A stretch of DNA of 64,000 nt, taken from contig NZ_JBIGHX010000010.1 in NCBI RefSeq assembly GCF_043555885.1, positions 186,001-250,000 on the forward strand, given 5' to 3'. Both the position numbers and the translations under genes were made by a program. Below the pieces are notes generated by a model. The model was given only the letters and a program-made list of their open reading frames with translations. It was not told the origin of the DNA and made no database searches. This DNA comes from Pelomonas lactea (GTDB lineage Bacteria > Pseudomonadota > Gammaproteobacteria > Burkholderiales > Burkholderiaceae_C). Below are positions 18,104-27,000 of the stretch, in pieces (position 1 is the first letter of the stretch; the number at the start of each line of letters is the position of its first letter).

Positions 18104-18367
18104 ATGGATTCGATGAAACGCTACCACTCCCACCTCGGACGCGACATCGTCATCACCGGCGGCAGCGCCCGCGACCTGGCGCCGGGCCAGTTCGGCGTGC
18201 TGGCTGTCGATGGCGGCGCGGGCGGCTGGTCCGTCGTGCACAAGGGGCCGGACGGCGACGTCGTCGAGCTCAACAACGAAATGCACTTCGAGCTGCCCGA
18301 GGAGGCGCTCGCGTTCGCGAAGGAGCTGATCGACCTGCTGCCTCCGACCGAGGGCGACGCACCATGA
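18104..18367 (+). CDS. conserved hypothetical protein (87 residues)
   Basis: A small soluble protein, MDSMKRYHSHLGRDIVITGG and onward, with the C-terminal pattern NEMHFELPEEALAFAKELIDLLP, which looks like a terminal amphipathic helix. I do not recognise a named family. Start may be 18104 or the second ATG at 18113; neither has a strong ribosome site. Its stop overlaps the ATG of the cytochrome gene (ATGA, 18364-18367), so translation is coupled. Coding signal is strong: GC-rich third positions and no rare codons. Confidence 0.65.
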   Translation: MDSMKRYHSHLGRDIVITGGSARDLAPGQFGVLAVDGGAGGWSVVHKGPDGDVVELNNEMHFELPEEALAFAKELIDLLPPTEGDAP

Positions 18368-18732
18368 AGGCGCTGGCCGTGGCGTTGCTGCTGCTCGCGC
18401 CGCTGCTGGCCGGCGCCGCGGGCGATCCGGTGGCCGGCCGGAGGCTGTTCGCGTCCTGCGCCAACTGCCACGCCGTGGGCCCGTCGGCCCGTCACGGCTT
18501 CGGCCCGCACCTGAACGCGCTGGCGGGCCGCAAGGCCGGCAGCCTGCCAGGCTTCGCCTATTCGCCCGGCATGAAGGCCTCCGGCCTGGTGTGGAACGAA
18601 GCCACGCTGACCGCCTTTCTGCGCGACCCCGGCGGCACGGTGCCTGGCAACAAGATGCGCTACTGGGGCGTCGGCATCAACGAGCAGAAGGTGGCGGACC
18701 TGCTGGCGTATCTGGCGGCGCAGGAGCGCTGA
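18364..18732 (+). CDS. periplasmic class I cytochrome c
   Basis: A 122-residue exported mono-haem cytochrome c. The signal peptide MKALAVALLLLAPLLAGAAG is followed by the haem site CANCH (residues 32-36) and HGFGPHLNALAGRKAG. GFAYSPGMKASGLVWNEATLTAFLRDP follows, and the Met ligand is probably in GNKMRYWGV. The plan is that of cytochrome c2/c550-like electron carriers. It follows an unknown small gene with overlapping start, which might encode an accessory factor. Redox partners are not encoded nearby. Confidence 0.9.
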   Translation: MKALAVALLLLAPLLAGAAGDPVAGRRLFASCANCHAVGPSARHGFGPHLNALAGRKAGSLPGFAYSPGMKASGLVWNEATLTAFLRDPGGTVPGNKMRYWGVGINEQKVADLLAYLAAQER

Positions 18733-18788
18733 CGGGGCGTGCGCCTAGACTCGGGCGAACGCTTCACTCGCTTGGAGGATGGCTCGCG

Positions 18789-19010
18789 ATGCCCACCCAA
18801 CGCTTCAACGTCTTCGGCCGCCTGTTCGACATCGAGCGCCGCGGCGCGACGTGGTCGGTACTGGCAGTCGGCAACGATGGCAAGCGCGCGCCAGCCGGGT
18901 TCGTCATCCCGGAGTTCGTTGTGGACGACGAACTGGAGCAGTTCCTGTTCGACCTGTTCCATGAGCAGGCGGCGTACAGGAAGGGCGGGATCTTTCGGGT
19001 GCAACGGTAG
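18789..19010 (+). CDS. DUF7661-like small protein
   Basis: A 73-residue protein. The pattern FNVFGRLFDIERRG, VGNDGKRAPAGFVIPEFV and a hydrophobic acidic end (DDELEQFLFDLFHE) corresponds, as far as I recall, to the DUF7661 family of unknown function. GGAGG (18774-18778) lies 10 nt before the ATG, and TAGACT (18746-18751) is a possible -10. The next gene starts immediately after its stop (TAG then ATG), so they form a two-gene unit. Such tight pairs of small proteins sometimes are partner modules, but nothing here proves it. Confidence 0.65.
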   Translation: MPTQRFNVFGRLFDIERRGATWSVLAVGNDGKRAPAGFVIPEFVVDDELEQFLFDLFHEQAAYRKGGIFRVQR

Positions 19011-19475
19011 ATGAATGACCCCATTGAAGTCATCGACCTGCAAGCGAAGGCGCGCCCCTTGCCGGGCACCATCGAACACTATTGGTTCGAGAACGAGCAC
19101 GTCGGGTTAAGCCGCACGCTCTTTCACCGTATTCACGTTCCGTTCGAACCGTTCGACTCCGGGCTTGATTACATCGAGCAGCCAGAGAGGACGGGGCTAG
19201 TTGTTGAGTGGATCAACCTGGGCTTGGCCAATCCATCTGCTCTGGACGGTGTCGAAATTGCTATGGGCGGCACACCTGAATTCGAGGCGTCGATCTACCT
19301 CGGAGGTGCCCATAACTGGTACCAGATCGAAAAACTAACGCTCAGTCAGGAAGGCCCGCACTACAGGGTCGCGGTCAGCGGCACGGTTGAGTTCGCGCGC
19401 GAGGGTGTGGCGCGCAACGAATGGTTCGCTTTGGAAGGGATGGTGGTTGATGGCGGCGGCGGCACCGCCGCCTAG
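19011..19475 (+). CDS. hypothetical protein, lower GC
   Basis: A 154-residue soluble protein with no signal or membrane segment and no family I recognise. It is rich in aromatic and acidic residues (EHYWFENEHVGLSRTLF, GGAHNWYQIEKLTL), suggesting a compact beta-rich fold. Base composition drops visibly against the surroundings, with many A/T third positions (attgaagtcatc, gttgagtggatc), suggesting recent acquisition together with the DUF7661-like gene. The frame ends in a TAG that shares the palindrome CTAG with the stop of the convergent flavoprotein gene. Confidence 0.6.
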   Translation: MNDPIEVIDLQAKARPLPGTIEHYWFENEHVGLSRTLFHRIHVPFEPFDSGLDYIEQPERTGLVVEWINLGLANPSALDGVEIAMGGTPEFEASIYLGGAHNWYQIEKLTLSQEGPHYRVAVSGTVEFAREGVARNEWFALEGMVVDGGGGTAA

Positions 19476-21172
19476 ACCTGCCCACCCGCCTTCGCCCCCT
19501 TGCCCTGCAGCACCGGCGCGTCCGGCAGCCCCAACAAATCCGCCGCCAGCGCCTCGGCCACCTCGATGCCATCGACACCGGCCGACATGATCCCGCCCGC
19601 ATAGCCCGCGCCTTCACCGGCCGGGAACAGCCCGCGCACGTTGAGGCTCTGGTAGTCCCGCCCGCGGTTGATGCGCAGCGGGGATGACGTGCGCGTCTCC
19701 ACGCCGGTCAGCACCGCGTCCGGCCGGTCGAAGCCGCGGATCTGGCGCGCGAAGGCGGGCAGGGCCTCGCGGATGGCTTCCAGGCAGTAGGTCGGCAGCG
19801 AGCCGTTGCCCTTGGCCTGCAGGTTGGTCAGCGTCACGCCGGGCTTGTAGCTGGGCAGCACGTCGCCGAAGTCCTTGCTGACCTGGCGCTTGATGAAGTC
19901 GCCCACCAGCGAGCCCGGCGCCAGGTAGCCGCCGCCGCCCAGTTCGTAGGCGCGGCTTTCCCAGAGGCGCTGGAAGGCCATGCCGTCGAGAGGGTTCACC
20001 GGGCTGCCGTCGCGCTTGCCGTCCTGGCGGTAGTCCTCGGGCGTCAGGCCCACGACGATGCCGGCATTCGCGTTGCGCTCGTTGCGCGAGTACTGGCTCA
20101 TGCCGTTGGTGACGACGCGGTGTTCCTCGCTCGTCGCGGCCACGACGGTGCCGCCCGGGCACATGCAGAAGCTATAGACGGCGCGGCCGTTCTTGGCGTG
20201 GTGCACCAGCTTGTAGTCGGCCGCGCCGAGGATGGGATGGCCGGCGCTGGGCCCGAAGCGCGCCGCGTCAATCAGCGACTGCGGATGCTCGATGCGGTAG
20301 CCGATGGAGAACGGCTTGGCCTCCATGTGCACGCCGCGCGCATGCAGCATCTGGAAGGTGTCGCGCGCGCTGTGGCCCAGCGCGATGACGACGTGGGTGG
20401 CGGCGATCTGCTCGCCGGATTCGAGCGTGACGCCGCGCACGGCGCCGTTCTCGATCTGCAGGTCGGTCACCTTCTGCTGGAAGCGGATCTCGCCGCCCAG
20501 CGCCTCGATCTCGGCCCGCATCTTGATGATCATGCTGACGAGGCGGAAGGTGCCGATGTGCGGCTTGCTGACGTAGAGGATCTCCTCCGGCGCGCCGGCC
20601 TTGACGAACTCGGTCAGCACCTTGCGGCTGAGGTGGCGCGGGTCGCTGATCTGGCTCCAGAGCTTGCCGTCGGAGAAGGTGCCGGCGCCGCCCTCGCCGA
20701 ACTGCACGTTGCTCTCGGGGTGCAGCTTCTGCTCGCGCCACAGGCCCCAGGTGTCCTGCGTGCGCTCGCGCACCGACTTGCCGCGCTCCAGCACGATGGG
20801 GCGCAGGCCCATCTGTGCCAGGATCAGCGCCGCGAACAGCCCGCAGGGCCCGAAGCCGATGACCAGCGGCCGCGGGCCGGTGTACTCGCCGACCTGCGCG
20901 AGGAAGTGGTAGCCGGTGTCCGGCGTGGGGCGGATGTGGTGGTCGCCGGCGAAGCGGGCCAGCACGGCGGCCTCGTCGACGCCCGGGCTCAGCGTGCAGT
21001 CCAGCGTGTAGACGAGCTGGATGTCGCTGCGCTTGCGCGCGTCGTAGCCGCGGCGGAAGACGTGGACGGCGGCCAGCTCGGCGTCGGCCAGCTTCAGGCG
21101 GGCCAGCACGGCCGGGCGCAGCGCGTCCTCGGCATGGTTGAGCGGCAGGCGGAGTTCGGTGATGCGGATCAT
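19472..21172 (-). CDS. FAD-dependent dehydrogenase (COG2509-like flavoprotein)
   Basis: A 566-residue two-part protein. The N-terminal about 90 residues form a ferredoxin-like helper domain (VFRRGYDARKRSDIQLVYTL). A Rossmann FAD site follows: VIGFGPCGLFAALILAQ near residue 103, ERGKSVRERT at the end of beta2, and FSDGKLWSQI. The C-terminal FAD segment is GLFPAGEGAGYAGGIMSAGVDGIEVAEALA near residue 520. This arrangement is shared by widespread 'uncharacterised FAD-dependent dehydrogenases'. No physiological substrate is established. No operon partner is apparent, and the next gene upstream on this strand ends in a strong terminator. Confidence 0.85.
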   Translation of the reverse strand: MIRITELRLPLNHAEDALRPAVLARLKLADAELAAVHVFRRGYDARKRSDIQLVYTLDCTLSPGVDEAAVLARFAGDHHIRPTPDTGYHFLAQVGEYTGPRPLVIGFGPCGLFAALILAQMGLRPIVLERGKSVRERTQDTWGLWREQKLHPESNVQFGEGGAGTFSDGKLWSQISDPRHLSRKVLTEFVKAGAPEEILYVSKPHIGTFRLVSMIIKMRAEIEALGGEIRFQQKVTDLQIENGAVRGVTLESGEQIAATHVVIALGHSARDTFQMLHARGVHMEAKPFSIGYRIEHPQSLIDAARFGPSAGHPILGAADYKLVHHAKNGRAVYSFCMCPGGTVVAATSEEHRVVTNGMSQYSRNERNANAGIVVGLTPEDYRQDGKRDGSPVNPLDGMAFQRLWESRAYELGGGGYLAPGSLVGDFIKRQVSKDFGDVLPSYKPGVTLTNLQAKGNGSLPTYCLEAIREALPAFARQIRGFDRPDAVLTGVETRTSSPLRINRGRDYQSLNVRGLFPAGEGAGYAGGIMSAGVDGIEVAEALAADLLGLPDAPVLQGKGAKAGGQV

Positions 21173-21197
21173 GAAGTTTGGGTCAGGAGTTAGCCGA

Positions 21198-21228
21198 CAA
21201 CAAAAACAAACAGGCCCCGCAGGGCCTG
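21198..21228 (-). terminator. rho-independent terminator
   Basis: On the reverse strand CAGGCCC (21228-21222), a 4-nt loop and GGGCCTG (21217-21211) are followed by TTTGTTTTTG. This is a textbook intrinsic terminator for the small gene at 21264 and insulates the flavoprotein gene. Confidence 0.88.
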
Positions 21229-21263
21229 TGTGTGGGGGATCTCCAGGCGCGCGGCCCGAAGGA

Positions 21264-21428
21264 TCAGCCCGAATGCGGGCGCTTGCCCGGGTTCTTCTTC
21301 GAGCGGGTGTGCGCGCCGCGCTCCAGGCTGCGCAGCTGGCCGCGGCCGGCGGTGTAGGTCACGCCCTTGGGGGCGGCGGGACGGGGGGTGGCCTTGCGGT
21401 CCGCTTCGGTGACGATCTTGTTGCCCAT
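21264..21428 (-). CDS. small basic protein (54 residues)
   Basis: MGNKIVTEADRKATPRPAAP at the N-terminus, an Arg/Lys-rich remainder and the end RSKKNPGKRPHSG. CCGGAG precedes the ATG by about 7 nt, TAGTTT and TTGTTT with a 16-bp spacer lie upstream, and a strong terminator follows, so it is a complete single-gene transcription unit. Charge and size suggest nucleic-acid or ribosome contact, but I do not recognise the family. Confidence 0.65.
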   Translation of the reverse strand: MGNKIVTEADRKATPRPAAPKGVTYTAGRGQLRSLERGAHTRSKKNPGKRPHSG

Positions 21429-21485
21429 GAATGGCTCCGGTGAAACTAGCCCACAGCAGGGGCAAAACAACGAAAGGCGCGGATT

Positions 21486-23597
21486 TTAGCCTGTTGTGCG
21501 CAGCCAGTCTTCCAGCGCGGGCAGGTCCATGGGTTTGGCCAGCAGATAGCCCTGGATCAGGTCGCAGCCGCAGCGCGTGATGACGGCCAGCTCGGCGGCG
21601 TTCTCCACGCCCTCGGCCGTCACCGTCAGGCCCAGGCCCTGGCCCACGCCGACGATGGATTTCAGCAGCGCCTCGCGGCGCGGGTCGGTGTGCACGTCCT
21701 GCACGAAGCTGCGGTCGATCTTCAGCTCGTCCACCGGCAGGTGCTGCAGGTAGGCCAGCGAGGATTGCCCGGTGCCGAAGTCGTCGATGGCCAGCCGCAC
21801 GCCCCAGCTCTTCAGCGCGTGCAGCACGGCGATGGGGTCGGTGCCGCTGGCCATCAGGCCGGTCTCGGTCACCTCCAGCTGCAGCTGGCTGGGGTCCACG
21901 CGGTACTCGGCCAGCAGTGCGGCCAGGCGCGCGGGCAGCGTCTGGTCCTGGATGTCCAGCGTGGAGATGTTGACGGCGATGTACAGCGGCGCCAGGCCGG
22001 CCGCTTCGCGCTCGGCCAGCGTGCGCACGGCGCGCGCCAGCATCCAGTCGGTGATCTGGCGGATGCGGCCGCTGCGCTCGGCGAACGGGATGAAGTCGCC
22101 CGGTGGCAGCCAGCCGCGCTGCGGGTGCTGCCAGCGCACCAGCGCCTCGGCGCCGACGATGCGGCCACTGGCCAGGTCGCGCTTGGGCTGCAGGTACTGG
22201 CGCAGCTGGTCTTGCTGGATGGCGGTGTGCAGGTCGGACAGCAGGCTCAGGTGCAGCGCCCGCGCAGCCTCGGCGCTGGGGTTGTAGACGGACACCGGCT
22301 GGCGCAGCCGTTTGGCCTCGAACATGGCCTGCTCGGCGCGGCGCAGCAGCGTCTCGGTGTCGTCGGCGTGTTCGGGCCAGTGGGCCACGCCCAGCGACAC
22401 GGACAGGTCCAGCGACTGCCCCTGCCACGACAGCTTGTGCTCCACCTCCTCGCGCAGCTGCGCGGCGAGTGCGGCGCCGTGCTCCAGCCGCGCCACCGGC
22501 GCCAGCGCCGCGAAGGTGCCGCCGGCCAGGCGGCCATAGGCGGCGGCGCCGTCGTCGAACAGCGACGCCAGCTTGGTGGCCGCGCCGCGCAGCAGCGCAT
22601 CGCCGGCGTCGAAGCCCAGCACGCCGTTGACGGCCTTGAGCCGGTCCACGTCCAGGCAGATCAGCGCGGCCAGCTGCTGGCGGTCCTTCAGGTCGGCCAG
22701 CAGCCGGTCGCCGTCGGCGATGAAGCGGGCGCGCTGCGGCAGGCCGGTCAGCAGGTCCACGTCGGCCAGCCGGCGCAGCTCGGCCTCGCGCTCGCCGACG
22801 GCGATGGCCATGGTGTTCATCGCCGTGGCCATGTGGCCCAGCTCGTCGGCGGAATCCACCTCGATGCGGTGGCCGTACTGGCCCTGCGCGATGAGTTCGG
22901 CGCCGTCCTCGGCGCGCTTGAGCGGCCGCACGATGGAGCGCGTGACACTGACGGCCAGCAGCGCGCCGGCCAGCAGCGCGCCGACGCACAGCGCCAGCAC
23001 GCCGGTGCGGTCGCGGTCGATCTGCTCGCGCAGCTCGCGGGCCTTGGCCGTGCCGGTGCGCTCCTCGCTGGCGGCCAGCTGGAAGATGGCGCCGACGAAC
23101 AGCGACAGCGCCGCCTCGGTGTCGCCGCCCAGCTGGGCGCGGGCAGCCAGGAAGTCGTCGACCTCGATGCGGTCGCGCACGGCGACGTAGGCCGCGCGGT
23201 ACTCGGCCAGGCTCTGGCGCACCTCGGCCAGCCGCTCGCTGCGCGGCCCCGGCGGCAGCATCAGCGCCAGGCGCTGCATGGCGTCGTCCAGCCGCGCGTT
23301 GGCGGCGGTGATCTCGGGGTAGGCGGCCAGGCGCAGTTCGTCGTCCGGGCTCATCAGCACCAGCAGCTTGCGCGCGGCGGCCTCGGCGTTGCGGTTGATC
23401 TCGTTGACGGCGTCGCGGATGGCGGCCTGCTCGTCGACGATCTGGTTCAGCGCGTCGGACAGCCCGGCCAGGCGCACCACCGACAGCGCCGCCAGCCCCA
23501 TCAGCAACAGCAGCAGCAGGCCGAAGGCCAGGCCCAGCCGCGTGCGGATGCGCAGCCGCCGCGTCAGGCGGGTCGGCGGCCGTGCACCCAGGGTCAC
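21486..23597 (-). CDS. membrane HAMP-GGDEF(degenerate)-EAL c-di-GMP phosphodiesterase
   Basis: A 703-residue inner-membrane receptor. TM1 is near residues 22-42, followed by a long periplasmic four-helix sensor, TM2 near 195-217, HAMP, GGDEF at about 285-430 and EAL at about 455-695. The GGDEF signature is degraded to AGGTF (RLAGGTFAAL), so cyclase activity is unlikely. The EAL side is complete: EALVRWQHP, NIS, EVTETGLM, IDDFGTG, LKIDRSFV and TAEGVEN. I predict a net phosphodiesterase, with the GGDEF perhaps a GTP-sensing module. The start is GTG at 23597 with GGAG upstream. It lies 25 nt behind mgsA and is probably cotranscribed with it. Confidence 0.9.
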   Translation of the reverse strand: MTLGARPPTRLTRRLRIRTRLGLAFGLLLLLLMGLAALSVVRLAGLSDALNQIVDEQAAIRDAVNEINRNAEAAARKLLVLMSPDDELRLAAYPEITAANARLDDAMQRLALMLPPGPRSERLAEVRQSLAEYRAAYVAVRDRIEVDDFLAARAQLGGDTEAALSLFVGAIFQLAASEERTGTAKARELREQIDRDRTGVLALCVGALLAGALLAVSVTRSIVRPLKRAEDGAELIAQGQYGHRIEVDSADELGHMATAMNTMAIAVGEREAELRRLADVDLLTGLPQRARFIADGDRLLADLKDRQQLAALICLDVDRLKAVNGVLGFDAGDALLRGAATKLASLFDDGAAAYGRLAGGTFAALAPVARLEHGAALAAQLREEVEHKLSWQGQSLDLSVSLGVAHWPEHADDTETLLRRAEQAMFEAKRLRQPVSVYNPSAEAARALHLSLLSDLHTAIQQDQLRQYLQPKRDLASGRIVGAEALVRWQHPQRGWLPPGDFIPFAERSGRIRQITDWMLARAVRTLAEREAAGLAPLYIAVNISTLDIQDQTLPARLAALLAEYRVDPSQLQLEVTETGLMASGTDPIAVLHALKSWGVRLAIDDFGTGQSSLAYLQHLPVDELKIDRSFVQDVHTDPRREALLKSIVGVGQGLGLTVTAEGVENAAELAVITRCGCDLIQGYLLAKPMDLPALEDWLRTTG

Positions 23598-23622
23598 TGG
23601 CGGGCGCTCCGGCCGCGTGGCG

Positions 23623-23991
23623 TCACGCCTGGCTCCAGCGCTGCAGCAGCAGCCGCGCGGTGGCCACGTTGGTGGCGCAGGGCACGTCGTGCACGTCGCA
23701 GGCGCGCACCAGCGCGTTGATGTCGGGTTCGTGCGGCTGGGGCGTCATGGGGTCGCGCAGGAAGACGACGCCGTCCAGCTCGCCCACCGCCAGCCGCGCG
23801 CCAATCTGCAGGTCGCCGCCCCACGGGCCGCTGAGCATGCGCTCCACCGTCAGGCCGTGGGCCTCGGCCAGCCGGGCGCCGGTGGTGCCGGTGGCCAGCA
23901 GCGAGCAGCCGCGCAGCAGCGGCAGGAATTCGGCGGCGAGGGCGATCATGGCGTCCTTCTTGCCGTCGTGGGCGATCAAGGCGAGTCTCAT
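23623..23991 (-). CDS. mgsA: methylglyoxal synthase
   Basis: About 122 residues. It converts dihydroxyacetone phosphate to methylglyoxal plus phosphate, a bypass relieving sugar-phosphate stress. Family features are IAHDGKKDAMIALA, the phosphate loop LLATGTTGARLAE, SGPWGGDLQIGA with the catalytic Asp, FLRDPMTPQPHEPDINALVR with the conserved His and Asp, and PCATNVATA. The start at 23991 gives a family-like N-terminus; a GTG at 24021 would add ten residues. TGTAAC upstream may be the -10. A c-di-GMP phosphodiesterase follows in the same unit. Confidence 0.92.
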   Translation of the reverse strand: MRLALIAHDGKKDAMIALAAEFLPLLRGCSLLATGTTGARLAEAHGLTVERMLSGPWGGDLQIGARLAVGELDGVVFLRDPMTPQPHEPDINALVRACDVHDVPCATNVATARLLLQRWSQA

Positions 23992-24086
23992 CGGGCGTGG
24001 CTGCTGTTCAAAAGCAGTCACGTTACACGCAGTCCGCGTCGCTCAGTGCGAAGAACTTGGCAGTTCGGCCGCCTGCCTGGTATCGC

Positions 24087-27000
24087 TCACTTCGCCGCAG
24101 CGTGCACCTGCTGCACCAGCTGCGTGGCGCGGGCGTCCAGCGCGGCGCGCGCGGCGGGCGACAGCGTCCAGCCCAGCGGCACGAGCGCGGCGTCCTGCAT
24201 CTGGTCCAGCAGGCACACGGGCGCGTCGCGCGTGCAGCCCAGGTCGGGCGGCGGCTCGGTGCCGGCGGGCAGCACGCGGGCCGTCAGCGCGGCCACGGGC
24301 TCGCGGGCGTGGGCGCCGGTGCCGAGGTTGTTCAGCGCGGTCAGCGCGGGGCCGAACAGGTCGGCATACAGCCGCAGCCGCTGCACGTCGCGGAAGGGGA
24401 TGAGCTCGCGCGCGTCGGAGCCGCTGTCCAGGCAGTCCGGCGGCGGTTCGCCGTCGTTGCCGGCCAGCGCCTGCGGCGTGCAGCTGGCGCGCACCTGGCC
24501 GTTGCGGATGAGCACCAGCTGCACGGGGCGGTCCCGGTCGGCGCCGGGGCTCTTGCGCAGCCGCGTCAGCCAGTCGGACAGCGTGGCCGTGCCGCTGTTG
24601 TCGTGGTAGCCGCCATCGACGAGATGCGCCGCGGCGATGGCGCTGGACGCGGGCCGCGGCAGCGAGGCCAGCGGGTTGGTCAGCGGGAAGCGCGCCGACG
24701 TGTGGGCGGCGGTGACGAGCGCGGGCATCTCCCGTGGCGGGGCCGAAGCGCCCGATGGCGCCGGCGCCGATGCGGGCACGCGGCCCGAGCTCAGCAGGTC
24801 TTCGGCGCCGGGCAGCTCGGCGGGCGCGAAGCGGCGCGTGCCCATCAACGCGCGGTTGCCGCTTTCGACGACGGTGCTGTTCAGCAGCAGATCGGGCTCG
24901 CCCGGGAGTGTCATACCCAGCGGGCCGGCCAGCCGCGGGAAGGCGCGCATCCACTCACGCTCGAAGGCCAGTGCGCGGCTGCGCAGGCCGCAGCCGGTGT
25001 CGGCGTCGCACAGCCGGTCGGTGGGCAGCACGCGCATCAGCACGTCCTCGAACAGCAGGCCGGCCAGCAGCGGCGACAGCGCGTCGACGTTGGCAAAGCC
25101 GTTGCGCACGCAGTCGGTCATCGTGCCGGCGCGGCGGTCGCCGCGCGCGCAGGCGCGCCACACGGCAAAGCCCATGGAGCCGCCGGACACACCGCTCAGC
25201 GCGGCGATGCGTGGCATCCAGGTCTGGCCGGTGTCGGCGTCCTGCAGGCCGGCCAGCACGCGGGCCGTCCAGTAGGCCGCGCGCACGCCGCCGCCTTCGC
25301 TGGCCACCAGCAGCAGCGGCCCGGCGGCCGCGGGCGGCGCTGGCGGCGGCGGCGCGGCCGCCGTCTCGCGGGCCGGCGTCACGTTGCGGGCCCAGCGGTC
25401 CATCCCGGCCAGGCCGGCGCACAGCACGCCCGCGGCCAGCAGCCCCAGACCGACGCGCCAGCGGTCGGCGCGGCGATGGCTGTCCGCGGATGCGCCGGGC
25501 TGGCCCAGCCAGCCCAGCAGCACCTCGGAGCGCTGCGTCAGCAGCAGCCAGACGGCGGCGACCACCAGCGCCAGCAGCAGCAGGCCGCCCAGCGCGACGC
25601 GGCGCAGGTCGGCCAGCGCGGCGTCGACACAGTCGGGGTTGTCGATGACCAGCGCCGGCAGCGTGTGGTTGTCCGACCACAGCCCCACGATGCCCACGAC
25701 GCCCAGCAGCACCAGCGCCCAGGGGAACACGGCGCGCTGCTCCGACATCGCGATCAGCCCCAGCGGCCCCAGCCACCACACCAGCGACAGTGCCAGCACG
25801 GCCAGCGCCGGCGGTGCGGTGCCGGTCACGTCGGGCATCAGCAGCATGACCGCGCGCACGCCCGCCAGCAGCGCCAGCGCGATGAGCGGCTGCCAGACCG
25901 GCCGGCCCAGCAGGTGGATGACGTCGCCGGCGCCGCGCAGCGGCGGGGGCACGTGGGCGGTGGCGGCCACGCCCAGGTCGGGCTGCACATAGGCCGGGTC
26001 CTGCAGCAGCGGGCGCACGGCGCGCACGTTGTTGTAGTAGTCGGACGGCCGGAGCAGCGCACCCAGCTGGCGCAGCCGCATCTGCCACCAGGCCAGGGCG
26101 ACGATGACGAGCGTGAATGCGCCCAGCCGCAGCAGCGCGTCGTTCAAGTCGCCCGGCTTGCCGCTGGTGCTGGCGGCGATGACGGCATCGCCCGCCACGG
26201 TGGCGACCAGCTGGCCGGCCATCAGCAGCGGCGCGAGCATCAGCAGCCGCGCCCAGGTGCGCGCCCATTCGCCGGCCCAGGTCGCCACGCCGGCCAGGCC
26301 CGAGACCTCGTAGCCGCTGCGCTTGATGCGGCCCACCAGCCGCGCCCACAGCCAGCAGGCGTGCGACAGCAGCGCCAGGCCCAGCGCGCTGGCCAGCACC
26401 GCGAGCCACCACCAGGCGCCCGACGTGCCGGGGCCGGGCAGGGCCAGCGCCAGCAGCACGTCGCGGCACTGGTCCAGCACCAGCGTGAAGGCGGCGAACA
26501 GCCCCAGCACGGCCAGCACGTAGCGGCTGCGCCCGATGACGCCCAGCGCCACCTGCCGGCAGGCCGAGCGCACCTCGATGCGCGTGCGGGCGACCGGGCC
26601 CGGCGACGGGCGGGAGTCCAGGTCCAGCCCGAACCACCAGCACAGCCACAGGCCCAGCAGCAGCCCCAGCGCGGCCCCCAGCAGGCCGCCCTTGGCGGCG
26701 TGGGCCCAGCCGCTGAACCAATGGCTGTCGGCAATCCACGCCAGCTGCGCCGCGGTGGGCGCCGTGCCGGCCAGCGCCAGCGCAGCCGCCGCCATCAGTG
26801 CCGTCGAGAGCGCCAGCCAGACCAGCGCGTGGAGGCCCGTGCGCCGCTGCGGCGCGGCGGCCCAGCGCCGCAGCAGCCAGAAGCCCGGCGCGGCCAGCGC
26901 CAGCGGCACCAGCCCCCAGGCGCTGGCCACGCCCAGCCTCGCCAGGCCGCCGGTGTTCTCGATGAAGTCGGCCACCCACAGCAGCAGCACGCTGAGCGCG

